From Bacteroidetes bacterium UBA1947 (GTDB lineage Bacteria; Bacteroidota; Bacteroidia; Chitinophagales; Chitinophagaceae), in assembly GCA_002336915.1 (NCBI GenBank), contig DDET01000061.1, positions 1 through 64,000 on the forward strand: DNA of 64,000 nt, written 5' to 3'. This document shows, one piece after another, positions 9,327 to 18,058 of this stretch. Position 1 is the stretch's first letter. Each line of letters starts with the position of its first letter. The notes beneath the pieces are model-generated. The model ran no database searches and was not told the origin of the DNA. It saw only the letters and a list, made by a program, of their open reading frames with translations. Both the position numbers and the translations under genes were made by a program.

Positions 9327-9348
9327 TTCAAACACGTCGGATATTTCG

Positions 9349-9381
9349 GGGAGGCGGTTTTCTTAATCGCCTCCCTTTTTT
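9349..9381 (+). terminator. Rho-independent terminator after the TonB receptor
   Basis: Stem GGGAGGCG (9349-9356) / CGCCTCCC (9368-9375) followed by six T. Confidence 0.85.
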
Positions 9382-9434
9382 GCCCACAATTTGCAGCAAT
9401 ATGCCTTTGGGAAATTGTGCTAACTTTATGCTCA

Positions 9435-10478
9435 ATGACCTGGAAAGCAATAAAGTATGCTCTGCCCCTTACACTTTTGGTCAATGCCTGGTTTAGTTTC
9501 ACTGGTACCGGCTGGGCTGTTTGGACAACTGTGCTTGTTGCTTTCATAGTCGTACCGCTGCTGGAGCTTATTATACCTCCCAGTCCCCACAACCTTGCCG
9601 ATTCAGAGGAGGAGACGATAGCTCATTCTTCTGTATACAACATTGTTCTCTACATGCTGGTTCCCCTACAGTTTGCTGCGGTCTACATTTTTCTTCGCTC
9701 TATGGGTGACGAAGGTATTAGTGTTTCTGATAGAGTAGGGCGCATACTGGCGATGGGTTTGTTGTGTGGTGTGTTTGGCATTAATGTGGGCCATGAGCTG
9801 GGGCATAGGGTGAATAAGCTAAGCCAGTTCCTTGCAAAGAGCATGTTGCTTACTGCGCTGTATATGCACTTTAATATAGACCATAATAAAGGCCATCATA
9901 AACATGTGGGCACACCAAACGACCCCGGGAGTGCAAGGTATGGTGAGTCGTTATACCACTTTCTGTTCAGGATGCAGTGGGGTACATACGGGGTGGCCTG
10001 GCGTATAGCCAATGGCGAACAGAAGAAGAAAGGCCGCTCTTTTCTGCAGAACGAGATGTTCCAGTTCACCCTTTTGCAACTATTATTTTGTGCAGTTATC
10101 GTATACTTCTTTAGCTGGCAGGCGTTGGCTTACTATGCTTTAAGCGCCGTAGTTGGTATCATATTGTTCCAGACCGTTAGCTATATACAGCACTATGGCC
10201 TTAGCCGCAAGCCAACAAGCGAAGGCCGTTATGAACGTGTAATGCCGCGCCATAGCTGGGATAGCGATCATATAGTCGGCAGGCTGCTGCTGTTCGAACT
10301 TAGCCGGCACAGCGATCATCATTATCTTGCCAGCCGCAAGTACCAGGTGCTGCGCCACCACGATGATTCGCCACAGATGCCAACAGGCTATGTAGGCACC
10401 ATGATGATGGCGGCTATTCCCCCGCTGTGGTTCAGCGTAATGAATAAGCGGATAGAGGAAATGGAAATTGCTGAATAA
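9435..10478 (+). CDS. alkB: AlkB-type membrane non-haem diiron alkane hydroxylase
   Basis: 347-aa integral membrane monooxygenase. The histidine clusters of the AlkB family are present in order: HELGHR, DHNKGHHKHVG and SRHSDHH, plus the C-terminal LRHHDDSPQMPTGY segment characteristic of alkane 1-monooxygenases. Several hydrophobic segments flank them. The start at 9435 (MTWKAIKY) is preferred over the GTG 18 nt upstream. It would hydroxylate medium-chain alkanes or related terminal methyl groups using a rubredoxin partner that is not in this window. It converges on a desaturase gene with only 2 nt between stops. The family is clear; the natural substrate in this organism is not. Confidence 0.88.
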   Translation: MTWKAIKYALPLTLLVNAWFSFTGTGWAVWTTVLVAFIVVPLLELIIPPSPHNLADSEEETIAHSSVYNIVLYMLVPLQFAAVYIFLRSMGDEGISVSDRVGRILAMGLLCGVFGINVGHELGHRVNKLSQFLAKSMLLTALYMHFNIDHNKGHHKHVGTPNDPGSARYGESLYHFLFRMQWGTYGVAWRIANGEQKKKGRSFLQNEMFQFTLLQLLFCAVIVYFFSWQALAYYALSAVVGIILFQTVSYIQHYGLSRKPTSEGRYERVMPRHSWDSDHIVGRLLLFELSRHSDHHYLASRKYQVLRHHDDSPQMPTGYVGTMMMAAIPPLWFSVMNKRIEEMEIAE

Positions 10479-10480
10479 GC

Positions 10481-11554
10481 CTACCCGTAAACAGGTGTAA
10501 ATTTTATCATCTCGGCCTTTGGAAAGCGGCGTGTACGACTCTTAAGGAATGCGATCACTTCTTCATCGCTTTTGAACCGGTTGCCGATGTTCACGAAATG
10601 CTTTGCCAGCAGGTCGTAGCGCTTTGTCATCAGGTAGGCGAAGATGTGCAGGTAGTGAATGCCATCAAACACCACTGCATCGTTCTTGATGTACTCGTCT
10701 ATGGTCTCTTTGAAATAGATGGGGTACTCTGTATAATGCATAGCAGGCTTTTCGTGGTGGGCTATGTGGTAGCCATCATTCCAGCACTGGCGGTTGTAGA
10801 TAGTATTGATGCAGCTAAGGCTGTTCTTGTATGAATTGCCGGGATCATTAGGATCAATAAAGGCATGCTGCACCCAGTTGCCCAGCATCATTACTATGCG
10901 TGATATAAGGAAGGGCGATATGAACACCACCAGCGTTGCCGGCCAGTTGATAAAGCAAAGTCCTACGCACATGGCTATGAACAGCAGCTCTCCCCTCAGT
11001 GAGCGATACAATAACTTCTTCCTGCGCTTACGTACAAAGTACATGGACAGGTGATAGATACCTGTGAACAGGAAGACGCTGAAGTAAGTAAGGAAGCCAC
11101 CAATAGAATCGCGATTGAAGGGCATAGTACAGCTCTCATCATCGGGCAGATTGTTCTCGGCGTGGTGCATGCCTAAATGGTGCGTATAGTAAGTCTCCGG
11201 GCTCTGGCCAAAGAAGGGGCCTATGACCCATGGATGGTAGTGATTAAGGAAGCCATATTCCTTTGTAAAGAATGGCCTGTGGCTGGTACAGTGCATCATC
11301 AGCAGGAATGGGCCTTTGAAGATGCCGTTGTTCAATATAAAATATATTGCCGCTGCGCTCCACCACAACCATGAGGGTACGCCCGGTATATACATCAACA
11401 CAGCTAATGGTATCAGCGTGAACGTGATGAGCAGTGTGAAATATACAAAGGGCAGATCCCGCTCATCGCGGATGAACTTAAGGAAATACCTGTCTAATGC
11501 CGAGAACTTCGGCTTCACGTACACCGGATCTGTAATGGTATCAAATGATTTCAT
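10481..11554 (-). CDS. Membrane fatty-acid desaturase family protein
   Basis: 357-aa membrane protein with three histidine boxes of the fatty-acid desaturase superfamily: HCTSHR, HHLGMHH and GYHIAHH, separated by hydrophobic segments. It should introduce a double bond into a lipid acyl chain or act on a related lipid. The start at 11554 (MKSFDTITD) is chosen; ATG at 11575 adds seven residues and cannot be excluded. The gene converges on alkB, so both diiron membrane oxidases sit tail to tail. No terminator is visible in the 2-nt gap. Confidence 0.82.
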   Translation of the reverse strand: MKSFDTITDPVYVKPKFSALDRYFLKFIRDERDLPFVYFTLLITFTLIPLAVLMYIPGVPSWLWWSAAAIYFILNNGIFKGPFLLMMHCTSHRPFFTKEYGFLNHYHPWVIGPFFGQSPETYYTHHLGMHHAENNLPDDESCTMPFNRDSIGGFLTYFSVFLFTGIYHLSMYFVRKRRKKLLYRSLRGELLFIAMCVGLCFINWPATLVVFISPFLISRIVMMLGNWVQHAFIDPNDPGNSYKNSLSCINTIYNRQCWNDGYHIAHHEKPAMHYTEYPIYFKETIDEYIKNDAVVFDGIHYLHIFAYLMTKRYDLLAKHFVNIGNRFKSDEEVIAFLKSRTRRFPKAEMIKFTPVYG

Positions 11555-11600
11555 ACGTAGTTGGGAGGCATGCAAATATACCTAAAATGCTGCAAACAAG

Positions 11601-11623
11601 CAGCCCCGCGACCATGCGGGGCT
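11601..11623 (-). terminator. Terminator after the thioredoxin pair
   Basis: CAGCCCCGC / GCGGGGCTG, 9-bp stem with a short loop, followed on the minus strand by CTTGTTT. It lies 24 nt past the stop of the second thioredoxin gene. Confidence 0.7.
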
Positions 11624-11646
11624 GTATTGCTGAGGTTATATTGTAC

Positions 11647-11964
11647 TTACAAATGTTCCTGTATCTTCTTTTCGTAGACGTTCTTAGCGGCGGCACCTAC
11701 GTATTTATCTACTACCTGCCCGTTCTTTATGAAGAGCACACATGGCATATTGGTAACACCATAGTTGATAGATACTTCAGGATTATCCGCCACATTGAGC
11801 TTGCCTATCTTCACCTTTCCTTCGTACTCCTGTGCCAGGATATCCAGCGTTTTGCCTACTCCTATACATGGGCCGCACCAGGGCGCCCAAAAATCCACTA
11901 CTGAAAGTTTATCGTTTTGCAATACTTCGCTATCGAAGTTAGCGTCGGTGAAAGTAACAGACAT
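11647..11964 (-). CDS. trxA: Thioredoxin (second of tandem pair)
   Basis: 105-aa thioredoxin with active site WCGPC near residues 28-32, the FWAP segment before it and the cis-proline MPCV near residue 72. Start 11964 (MSVTFTDANF) matches the paralogue 19 nt upstream; longer readings overlap that gene. It serves as a general cytosolic disulfide reductant, for example for peroxidases. Very similar to the neighbouring gene throughout, so it arose by tandem duplication. An unusual second cysteine lies at the cis-Pro loop (MPCV), where most thioredoxins have IPT. Confidence 0.9.
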   Translation of the reverse strand: MSVTFTDANFDSEVLQNDKLSVVDFWAPWCGPCIGVGKTLDILAQEYEGKVKIGKLNVADNPEVSINYGVTNMPCVLFIKNGQVVDKYVGAAAKNVYEKKIQEHL

Positions 11965-11983
11965 AATAATGCTTTTTAAAGGA

Positions 11984-12301
11984 TTACATATGTTGCTGTA
12001 TCTTCTTCTCAAATACGTTGCGCGGTGCTGCACCTACCTGCTTGTCTACTACCTGGCCACCTTTTATGTAGAGCACGCATGGTATGCTGGTAACGCCGTA
12101 GTTGATAGAAAGATTGGGGTTCTCGTCCACGTTCACTTTGCCTATGTTCACTTTGCCGTCATAATCCTTTGCAAGCGCCTCGATCGTTGGGCCGAGGGCA
12201 AGACATGGACCACACCAAGGGGCCCAGAAATCAATAACCGCTAATTTATCTCCCTTTAATACTTCCGCATCGAAGTTGGTATCCGTATATACTGCTGCCA
12301 T
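11984..12301 (-). CDS. trxA: Thioredoxin (first of tandem pair)
   Basis: 105-aa thioredoxin with WCGPC and the sequence SIPCVLYIKGG at the cis-proline loop. It is the first gene of a two-gene thioredoxin transcript: 19 nt separate it from its paralogue, and a TAACTTTG promoter element lies upstream. Both copies keep all catalytic residues, so neither is a decayed duplicate. It could supply reducing equivalents to the thioredoxin-type peroxidases. Confidence 0.92.
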   Translation of the reverse strand: MAAVYTDTNFDAEVLKGDKLAVIDFWAPWCGPCLALGPTIEALAKDYDGKVNIGKVNVDENPNLSINYGVTSIPCVLYIKGGQVVDKQVGAAPRNVFEKKIQQHM

Positions 12302-12335
12302 TTTTTTGTTTATTTAATTGTTATTTTATTTACCG

Positions 12336-12343
12336 CAAAGTTA
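12336..12343 (-). promoter_or_regulatory. -7 promoter element of the thioredoxin pair
   Basis: TAACTTTG on the minus strand, 34 nt before the first thioredoxin start, matches TAnnTTTG. No clear TTG element is seen at the usual distance, so only the -7 box is claimed. Confidence 0.45.
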
Positions 12344-12415
12344 CGTTCAATTAGCTATTCAGTCCTAATAGACAGGGCATATACCGATATAAGCTATCCC
12401 CATGTATTAGCCATT

Positions 12416-12424
12416 TTATCCACA
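12416..12424 (+). promoter_or_regulatory. Perfect DnaA box downstream of dnaE
   Basis: TTATCCACA, identical to the consensus DnaA box, ends directly beside the dnaE stop codon. A second identical box lies upstream of dnaE in the same orientation. Function is unproven. Confidence 0.4.
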
Positions 12425-15400
12425 TCAGCCCACCTCCACACTATGCATTATTTCATCATGTTCATTGAGATAGCCTATCAGCTCATCGTTCAGCTCAAGG
12501 CGCATATTATGGGTTTTTAGTTTTATGGCCATTTTCTGTTCTTCGTCCACCACCTGTAACACCAATTCCGCGCCACCGGGGTATTTTTTAACGTTTTGTT
12601 CTATAAAGCCCGCAAAATCTTCGGTCACTTTATGGAGTGGCAGCATCATGTGTACGCGCCTGGTGAGCTTGCGGCGTACCTCATCGAGCAGCATAATGCT
12701 CTGGATATTGAACTCCATAACGCCGGGGCGATATTTATGCTCCTGGTAGATGCCCTGTATCATCAGCTTCTGACCGTTGACGAGGTAGTTGCCGTATTGT
12801 ACGTAATTGTTCTCCCAGAATACTATCTCGGTATTGCCGCTGTAATCGTTGAGTACCAGCTTGCCGAATTTGCTGCCCTTCTTAGTGGTCATGTGCGCAG
12901 CATCGGTAACGAAGCCGGCTATGCGCACTACTAATCCTTTGCGGTTCTCTATATCACTTATGTTGGTTAAACCGAAATGTTTCATCTCGAACTTAAAGCC
13001 GTCCATTGGGTGGGCGCTGAGGTAGATGCCTATTACTTCTTTCTCCCGCTCCAATAATTCCGACAGCATCCATGGTTCGCAGGCGGGTATTACCGGTGGC
13101 TTTACATCGGGCATGGCGCTATCGCCAAAGAGGCTGTTGGTAGCTTGCGATGCATTGGCCTGGTATTGGTTGCCAAAGCGTACCAGCCTTTCTATACCAC
13201 TCACGGGATCGTTGGCAGGGGTATAGAAATACTGCGCCCTGTGCAGGTCTTTAAAGCTATCGAGGGCACCGGCAAGCACCAGGCTTTCCAGCGATTTTTT
13301 ATTTACGGTACGTTGGTTGACACGCTGTATGAAATCGTACACACTTTTGTAAGGCCCCTTCGTTTCGCGCTCCAGTATTATATCTTCCACTGCGCTTTCG
13401 CCCACGCCTTTTATAGCGTTCATGCCGAAGCGTACCACAGATTCTTTATTTACCGAAAAGCCTTTTATACTCTCGTTCACATCAGGCCCCTGCACCTGCA
13501 GGCCCATGCGCTGGCACTCCTCCATGTAGAACTTTATCTTGTCGATATTGCCCTGGTTATTGAGCACGGCAGCCATGAACTCGCTGGGATAGTGTGCTTT
13601 AAGATATGCTGTCTGGTATGCTACAAATGCATAGCAGGTAGAGTGCGATTTATTGAAGGCATATTGCGCAAATGCTTCCCAGTCGGTCCAGATCTTTTCC
13701 AGCTTATCGGCAGGGTGGCCTTTTTCGGTAGCACCGGCTATGAACTGGCTTTTCATTTTATCCAGCACTGCCTTTTGCTTTTTACCCATGGCCTTGCGCA
13801 GTACATCGGCATCGCCCTTGCTGAAGCCGGCGAGCTTTTGCGATAGCAGCATCACCTGCTCCTGGTAGACAGTGATACCATAAGTTTCGCCAAGGTATTC
13901 CTCCATCTCAGGTACGTCATACACTATCTGCTCCTCGCCATGCTTGCGCTTGATGAAGTTGGGTATGTACGCCAAAGGACCGGGCCGGTACAGGGCATTC
14001 ATGGCTATGAGGTCATCCAGCTTATCGGGCTTCAGCTCGCGCAGGTACTTTTGCATACCCGCACTTTCGAACTGGAAAGTACCGTTGGTATCGCCCTTCT
14101 GGTAGAGCTCGTAGGTCTTTGCATCATCGAGGGGGATGGTATCAATATCTATGTCAAGATCGTAATTCCTTTTTATGAGTGCCAGTGCATCCTTAATGAT
14201 GGTAAGGGTTTTGAGGCCCAAAAAGTCCATCTTGATAACGCCGGCATTCTCAATGACATTGCCCTCGAACTGTGTGATCAGCAGGTTGACATCTTTGTTG
14301 GTGCACACCGGCAACAGGTCGGTAAGATCGCTGGGGGCAATGATGATGCCCGCGGCATGTATGCCCGTATTGCGCACAGAGCCTTCCAGCTTCTCCGCCT
14401 CCTTCAGTACGCGTCCTTGTATTGTGTCGCTGCCGTATATCTCGCGCAGCTTGTTCACATTGTCTATCTCCTCGCTGCCCAGCCCTTCTTTTGTATCGAG
14501 GCTATTGTCACCTTTCAATGGCGCTTTGAGCAAGCGCTTCAGCGATATACCCGGGCGCTCCGGCACCAGCTTGGCAAGGCCATTGGCATCGGGCAGTGGC
14601 AGGTCCAATACACGGGCCACATCCTTTATACTCATCTTGGCAGCCATGGTACCATAAGTAACTATATGGGCTACCTGGTTCTTGCCGTATTTTTCAACTA
14701 CATAGTCTATTACTTTTTGCCTGCCCACGTCGTCAAAGTCGGTATCTATATCGGGCATGCTCTTACGATCGGGGTTCAGGAACCGCTCGAACAGGAGCTT
14801 GTACTTAATCGGATCGATATTGGTGATGCCAATGCAGTAAGCCACAACAGAGCCTGCAGCAGAGCCACGGCCGGGACCTATGAACACACCAAGGTCGCGA
14901 CCGGCCTTGATGAAATCGCTCACGATGAGGAAGTAGCCCGCAAAACCCATGGTCTTGACGGTGAAGAGCTCGAAACGTATGCGCTCTTCGATCTCGGCAT
15001 TCATGCCGTCTTTATAGCGGTCCTTCGCGCCCATCCAGGTGATGTGCTCCAGGTAGGCGTCCTGGTCGTCGTTGAACTCGGGGGGCACCTTGAAGTGAGG
15101 CAGCAATATATCGCGCTCCAGCTTCAGGGGCTTTATCTTGTCCACGATCATATTGGTATTATCAAGGCTCTCGGGTATGTCGCCAAAGATGGCGTTCATC
15201 TCCTCGGTCTTCTTGAAATAAAACTGGTCGTTATAAAATGCAAAGCGCCTGTCCTTCATGCTCACATCATCATCACTGAAATCCTTCATGCTGGGCGTGC
15301 TCTGCTTCTCGCCCGTGTTGATGCACAGCAGGATATCGTGCGCGTTGTAATCTTCCCGGTCTACATAGTGGCTATCGTTGCTGCAGATGATGGGCACATT

Positions 15401-16039
15401 GTACTTACGCGCAAACTTGAGCAGCACTTCGTTCACCTTAATCTGTTCCGGTATCTCGTGGCGCTGCATCTCCACATAGTAGTCCTCGCCAAAGAGATCG
15501 AGCCACCATTTGAATACTTTCTCGGCTTCTTCCTCACCCTTCTTTAATATAGTGCGGGGCACCTCGGCAGCCAGGCAGCAGGTGGTGGCTATGAGGCCCT
15601 CGTGGTATTTTAATATCAGCTCCTTATCTATACGGGGGTACTTGCCATAGAGGCCCTCTATAAAGCCCAGGGAGCAGAGCTTCACGAGGTTCTTGTAGCC
15701 TATCTCGTCCTTGGCCAATAGTAGCTGGTGGCAGCGTATATCCTTATCATCTTTGCTGAATGCGCGCTTGTGCCTGTTCTCGACCAGGTAAAACTCGCAG
15801 CCTACAATGGGCTTTACCCTTGGCTCGGTAATGTCTTTGCCTTCGGGCGTCTGGCCTACTACTACTTTGTCTTTCCATGCCTCGGCCACGAACTGGAATG
15901 CGCCGAACATATTGCCATGATCTGTAATGGCCATGGCGGGCATATTATCAGCCTTCGCCTTCTCGAACAGGCGCGAAACGTTGGAGGCCCCATCGAGCAG
16001 GGAGAACTGGGTATGATTATGTAGATGAGAGAATTTCAC
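12425..16039 (-). CDS. dnaE: DNA polymerase III alpha subunit
   Basis: 1204-aa replicative polymerase of the DnaE class. The N terminus (MKFSHLHNHTQFSLLDG) opens a PHP domain of about 200 residues. GPGRGSAAGS near 390 and PDIDTDFDD near 425 carry the palm-domain catalytic aspartates. A helix-hairpin-helix region (KGVGESAVEDI) and a C-terminal OB-fold (VVRIAGFV...SGNTEIVFW) follow, the standard order for this subunit. It is transcribed alone. Perfect DnaA boxes lie just upstream and immediately downstream. The 535-aa open frame on the other strand inside this gene is a shadow. Confidence 0.97.
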   Translation of the reverse strand: MKFSHLHNHTQFSLLDGASNVSRLFEKAKADNMPAMAITDHGNMFGAFQFVAEAWKDKVVVGQTPEGKDITEPRVKPIVGCEFYLVENRHKRAFSKDDKDIRCHQLLLAKDEIGYKNLVKLCSLGFIEGLYGKYPRIDKELILKYHEGLIATTCCLAAEVPRTILKKGEEEAEKVFKWWLDLFGEDYYVEMQRHEIPEQIKVNEVLLKFARKYNVPIICSNDSHYVDREDYNAHDILLCINTGEKQSTPSMKDFSDDDVSMKDRRFAFYNDQFYFKKTEEMNAIFGDIPESLDNTNMIVDKIKPLKLERDILLPHFKVPPEFNDDQDAYLEHITWMGAKDRYKDGMNAEIEERIRFELFTVKTMGFAGYFLIVSDFIKAGRDLGVFIGPGRGSAAGSVVAYCIGITNIDPIKYKLLFERFLNPDRKSMPDIDTDFDDVGRQKVIDYVVEKYGKNQVAHIVTYGTMAAKMSIKDVARVLDLPLPDANGLAKLVPERPGISLKRLLKAPLKGDNSLDTKEGLGSEEIDNVNKLREIYGSDTIQGRVLKEAEKLEGSVRNTGIHAAGIIIAPSDLTDLLPVCTNKDVNLLITQFEGNVIENAGVIKMDFLGLKTLTIIKDALALIKRNYDLDIDIDTIPLDDAKTYELYQKGDTNGTFQFESAGMQKYLRELKPDKLDDLIAMNALYRPGPLAYIPNFIKRKHGEEQIVYDVPEMEEYLGETYGITVYQEQVMLLSQKLAGFSKGDADVLRKAMGKKQKAVLDKMKSQFIAGATEKGHPADKLEKIWTDWEAFAQYAFNKSHSTCYAFVAYQTAYLKAHYPSEFMAAVLNNQGNIDKIKFYMEECQRMGLQVQGPDVNESIKGFSVNKESVVRFGMNAIKGVGESAVEDIILERETKGPYKSVYDFIQRVNQRTVNKKSLESLVLAGALDSFKDLHRAQYFYTPANDPVSGIERLVRFGNQYQANASQATNSLFGDSAMPDVKPPVIPACEPWMLSELLEREKEVIGIYLSAHPMDGFKFEMKHFGLTNISDIENRKGLVVRIAGFVTDAAHMTTKKGSKFGKLVLNDYSGNTEIVFWENNYVQYGNYLVNGQKLMIQGIYQEHKYRPGVMEFNIQSIMLLDEVRRKLTRRVHMMLPLHKVTEDFAGFIEQNVKKYPGGAELVLQVVDEEQKMAIKLKTHNMRLELNDELIGYLNEHDEIMHSVEVG

Positions 16040-16124
16040 TGTTTCCGAACACGATTTAAGGGATTCAAAAGATTTCCCTGATTATTACAAAGTAACTAAA
16101 AAAGAGGGCGGGGGGAGCTTGGAG

Positions 16125-16133
16125 TTATCCACA
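16125..16133 (+). promoter_or_regulatory. Perfect DnaA box upstream of dnaE
   Basis: TTATCCACA, about 86 nt upstream of the dnaE start, same orientation as the box beyond the dnaE stop. It could mediate DnaA control of dnaE or be chance. Confidence 0.4.
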
Positions 16134-16198
16134 GAATGTAGATTGTCTGAACGCGATTTATGGTATTAAGGGATGGGCAAGATGTATTATGTTTTATA

Positions 16199-16320
16199 AT
16201 TATTTCTCCTTTTCCGCTTGCTTTGAGTTATTTCCTCTTTTTTTGGGTAGTTTGGCTGAAAGGCTTTACTGGTAAGCCATATGCGGTAAAATAGTTATTT
16301 CTCGTTATTTCCTTTTTGGG
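16199..16320 (+). repeat. Non-coding element, copy 1 (TTATTTC cluster)
   Basis: By hand alignment this 122-bp stretch matches 55167-55288 without gaps at about 70% identity, including an exact 19-nt block (AGTTATTTCCTC plus seven T at 16226-16244), GAAAGGCTTT and GCCATATGC, all at the same spacing. Neither copy is coding. Confidence 0.65.
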
Positions 16321-16473
16321 GTGAGTTATTTCCTGTTTAACATCACCCCGTCTTGAGCCATCTAATGGAAAAGTTTTTTGTCTGGCTCAATCCACCCCTC
16401 TTTCCAGCCGCCCACATAGCCAGCCAAAGAGGGGAGTTAGGGTACTATGCAAGATACGAAATGGGGGTAGGGT

Positions 16474-16497
16474 TCCAAAAGAAGATATCCACATTTT
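16474..16497 (+). repeat. 24-nt dispersed motif, site A
   Basis: TCCAAA, then GATATCCACATTTT ending at 16497. It matches sites at 21975-21998 and 28693-28716 (opposite strand) with three or four mismatches over 24 nt, and 54918-54941 more weakly. It lies between divergent dnaE and a T9SS-cargo gene. Confidence 0.55.
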
Positions 16498-16637
16498 TGG
16501 GGTTTCATGGGGTCGCGAATATTGGTTATGAGGGGGTGTTTAAAAGATGTACCGATTGGGCGAACCGGCCTGCCGATCGCTGAAATGTATTTGCTTATAG
16601 TATGTTATTATAATGAATAAATAGCTACCTTTAATTC

Positions 16638-17126
16638 ATGAAAAAAGTATTTACCTTATTGTATCTTTTTTTCATCTCCTGTTCTTCCCTATATGCTCAA
16701 ACCGGGCCGGTAGCAAGCGGTGGTGAAGCGACGGGCACGGGCGGGGCTGTAAGCTACAGTATTGGAGAGGTGGACTATATAAATACCAACAATGCTAACG
16801 GTATGATCACCGAAGGAGTGCAGCAACCTTACGAGATCTACGTATTATCCAATCAACAAACCAATGTTCCTTCAACCGTCGCCAATGAAATTTATTGCGT
16901 GATGGCGCCGAATCCATTTGCCGATCACGTGGTACTAACTACCGACGGATCAAAAGGGCTTAGCTATTCGGTATCGGATATTGCCGGCCGGATGATAGTG
17001 CAAAAGCCTATTAGCGAAAAAGAGACTGATATCAAGTTCCCTTCGCAAAGCTCTGCCATCTATTTTATCAATGTGTATCAAAATGCTAATCTCGTAAAGT
17101 CATTTAAAGCAGTTAAAAGAAAATAA
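16638..17126 (+). CDS. Small secreted protein with T9SS type A sorting domain
   Basis: 162-aa protein: signal peptide (MKKVFTLLYLFFISCSSLYAQ), a short glycine-rich segment with GGEATGTGGAVSYSIGEV typical of many Bacteroidota surface proteins, and a Por-type C-terminal sorting domain with APNPF near 95, DIAGR near 118 and a final KSFKAVKRK strand. It should be exported by the Sec pathway, then carried across the outer membrane by the T9SS. It is followed 2 nt later by a second secreted protein, so the two form an operon. Confidence 0.8.
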   Translation: MKKVFTLLYLFFISCSSLYAQTGPVASGGEATGTGGAVSYSIGEVDYINTNNANGMITEGVQQPYEIYVLSNQQTNVPSTVANEIYCVMAPNPFADHVVLTTDGSKGLSYSVSDIAGRMIVQKPISEKETDIKFPSQSSAIYFINVYQNANLVKSFKAVKRK

Positions 17127-17128
17127 AT

Positions 17129-18040
17129 ATGCGAAATACTATATTCCCCTTAGCCTTGTTGGTAATTGCTCTTAGCTTCCTTTGGCTGCCTGCAGAGGCG
17201 CAGGCCCCGCAAAAGATGAGTTTCCAGGCCGTGGTTCGTAATGGTTCCGGCTACCTGGTTATGAATGCACCTGTTGGTATGCGCATCAGTATTTTGCACG
17301 ATTCGATGACCGGCCCGGCTTTATACGTGGAAACACAAACACCTACCACTAATGCGAACGGGCTTGCAACGATGGCGATTGGGGAAGGAACTGTGATAAG
17401 CGGTGTTTTTGCCAATATCAACTGGGCCGACGGCCCCTACTATTTAATGACGGAAACCGATCCTTCCGGTGGCAATAATTATTCTATAGCAGGGGTACAG
17501 CAATTAATGAGTGTTCCGTATGCCTTGTATGCAGCATCAGCAGGCAGTGTAAATAATGGCTATGCCCATTATATAGGCGAATTGTATGGTGGAGGAATTA
17601 TATATTATATATATAGGGAGAACGGGCAGGAACATGGTTTGATCGCCAGCCGTGCAGACCTTGCAGCGAGCAGTGTTTGGAGCAATATCAACTCGATAAT
17701 TGGGACACAGGCCAGGAGTAGCTGGGACGGACTAACCAATAGCAATGCCATAGTCTCGCAACTGGGACATACTACAAGCGCTGCCAAGTTGTGCCTGGAC
17801 TATAGCTACACAGATGCTACAGGCACTTATGACGATTGGTATTTACCTGCCGTTGAGGAAATGAATTTGCTTACAAACTGTGCGTTTATTATTGATAAGT
17901 TTCTGCCTAACGGCAATGTTGGGCTTAATTACTGGACATCAACAGAATATGTAAACAATGCTTACTTTTCAGTGATTAATTCTGCAAGCGAGGTTAATAA
18001 GAGTCAACTATACTCAGTGCGTGCTGTCAGGCGGTTTTAA
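17129..18040 (+). CDS. Secreted surface protein with DUF1566-like C-terminal domain
   Basis: 303 aa with a signal peptide ending at AEAQ (about residue 25). The N-terminal part starts QKMSFQAVVRNGSGYLV and runs through VPYALYAASAG, a pattern found at the start of many Bacteroidota collagen-like or tail-fibre-like surface proteins. The C-terminal part (about 150-303) has DDWYLPAVEEMNLL, YWTSTEY and a final VRAVRRF, the hallmarks of the DUF1566/Lcl fold. No sorting domain is present, unlike its operon partner 2 nt upstream. Adhesion or surface display is likely but unproven. Confidence 0.75.
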   Translation: MRNTIFPLALLVIALSFLWLPAEAQAPQKMSFQAVVRNGSGYLVMNAPVGMRISILHDSMTGPALYVETQTPTTNANGLATMAIGEGTVISGVFANINWADGPYYLMTETDPSGGNNYSIAGVQQLMSVPYALYAASAGSVNNGYAHYIGELYGGGIIYYIYRENGQEHGLIASRADLAASSVWSNINSIIGTQARSSWDGLTNSNAIVSQLGHTTSAAKLCLDYSYTDATGTYDDWYLPAVEEMNLLTNCAFIIDKFLPNGNVGLNYWTSTEYVNNAYFSVINSASEVNKSQLYSVRAVRRF

Positions 18041-18058
18041 TGGCATAGTGCGTGTTCC

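Larger units (their letters stand above)
16040..16637 (+). other. 598-nt intergenic region with non-coding element
   Basis: No convincing gene. It holds a perfect DnaA box (16125-16133), a cluster of five TTATTTC repeats (16200-16331) that is homologous to a region near 55.2 kb, a GCAAGATACGAAATGGGG segment also echoed there, and one copy of the 24-nt TCCAAA/GATATCCACATTTT motif (16474-16497). The 76-codon open frame at 16353-16583 lacks coding character. Confidence 0.7.

Noticed and set aside
13940..15547. 535-codon open frame antisense to dnaE
   Set aside because: It lies wholly inside dnaE on the other strand and results from the dnaE codon pattern; no signature, start region or expected neighbour supports it.
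16353..16583. 76-codon open frame in the intergenic region downstream of the TTATTTC cluster
   Set aside because: It crosses the 24-nt motif and non-coding repeat homology, and no domain or coding bias is seen.
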